From the NCBI GenBank assembly GCA_030628225.1, contig DAOVRJ010000180.1, positions 1 to 5,097 of the forward strand: DNA of 5,097 nucleotides, read 5' to 3'. The stretch is from Candidatus Zixiibacteriota bacterium (GTDB lineage Bacteria; SM23-81). Of this stretch, positions 4,995 to 5,097 are shown piece after piece. Every line of letters starts with the position of its first letter. The stretch's first letter is position 1. Below the pieces are notes generated by a model that did no database searches, was not told the DNA's origin, and worked only from the letters and a program-made list of their open reading frames with translations. The position numbers and the translations under genes are program-made.

Positions 4995-5097
4995 CTAGGA
5001 TCAAGCTTGCTATATTGTAGAAAAGGGTAGTTGAGCCTGTAAAAAAAGGCTATACTCCTTCTGATTTGAATTTTTGATTAGCAGCTCATTGATTTTC
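4995..5097. other. Window end, no supported gene
   Basis: The only open frame at the edge is on the minus strand, from 5096 to a TAG near 5013, about 28 codons (KINELLIKNSNQKEYSLFLQ...). It could be the C-terminus of a gene entering from the right, but the length is compatible with chance in AT-rich DNA. A small AGCC/GGCT hairpin with an A-rich loop lies at about 5034-5051. Confidence 0.2.

Overview
This window looks like chromosomal DNA from a Gram-negative bacterium. It carries a primosomal helicase gene (priA), two copies of a small DUF3303-type gene, and one PEP-CTERM protein of the kind handled by an exosortase. A fragment resembling the start of a citryl-CoA lyase/citrate synthase gene would fit a deltaproteobacterial (Desulfobacterota) or related lineage, but the sequence alone does not fix the taxon.

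Layout. Positions 1-1611 on the minus strand are the first 537 codons of priA, cut by the window edge. Upstream of it lies a 29-codon remnant (1702-1791, minus) of a citryl-CoA lyase/citrate-synthase-like gene, preceded by a good sigma70-type promoter (1889-1917, minus) that could also drive priA. About 50 bases away a divergent promoter (1966-1994, plus) starts the first of two related transcription units. Each unit has a long leader, a DUF3303-family ORF (2159-2494 and 2933-3262), a partly conserved 3' UTR and a stem-loop terminator. The second unit has its own near-consensus promoter (2709-2737). Facing these units, on the minus strand, is a secreted or surface-anchored PEP-CTERM protein (3574-4263) with its own strong terminator (3508-3546). 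The last 830 bases hold no convincing gene. They are AT-rich and contain a short patch of heptanucleotide tandem repeats and CTGGAT/ATCCAG inverted repeats.

How the parts work together. priA is housekeeping (replication restart). The two DUF3303 genes are independently transcribed paralogs rather than an operon. Similarity extends beyond the coding region into the leader and the 3' UTR, so the whole unit was duplicated. Both leaders keep the same three segments: a purine-rich GGAGG/GGGGG element, a CCTCC element and the Shine-Dalgarno sequence. These could pair in mutually exclusive ways, so a cis-acting translational switch is the most interesting hypothesis here. The PEP-CTERM protein resembles thioester-domain proteins but appears to have Asn where the thioester-forming Gln is expected. 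No exosortase gene lies in the window.
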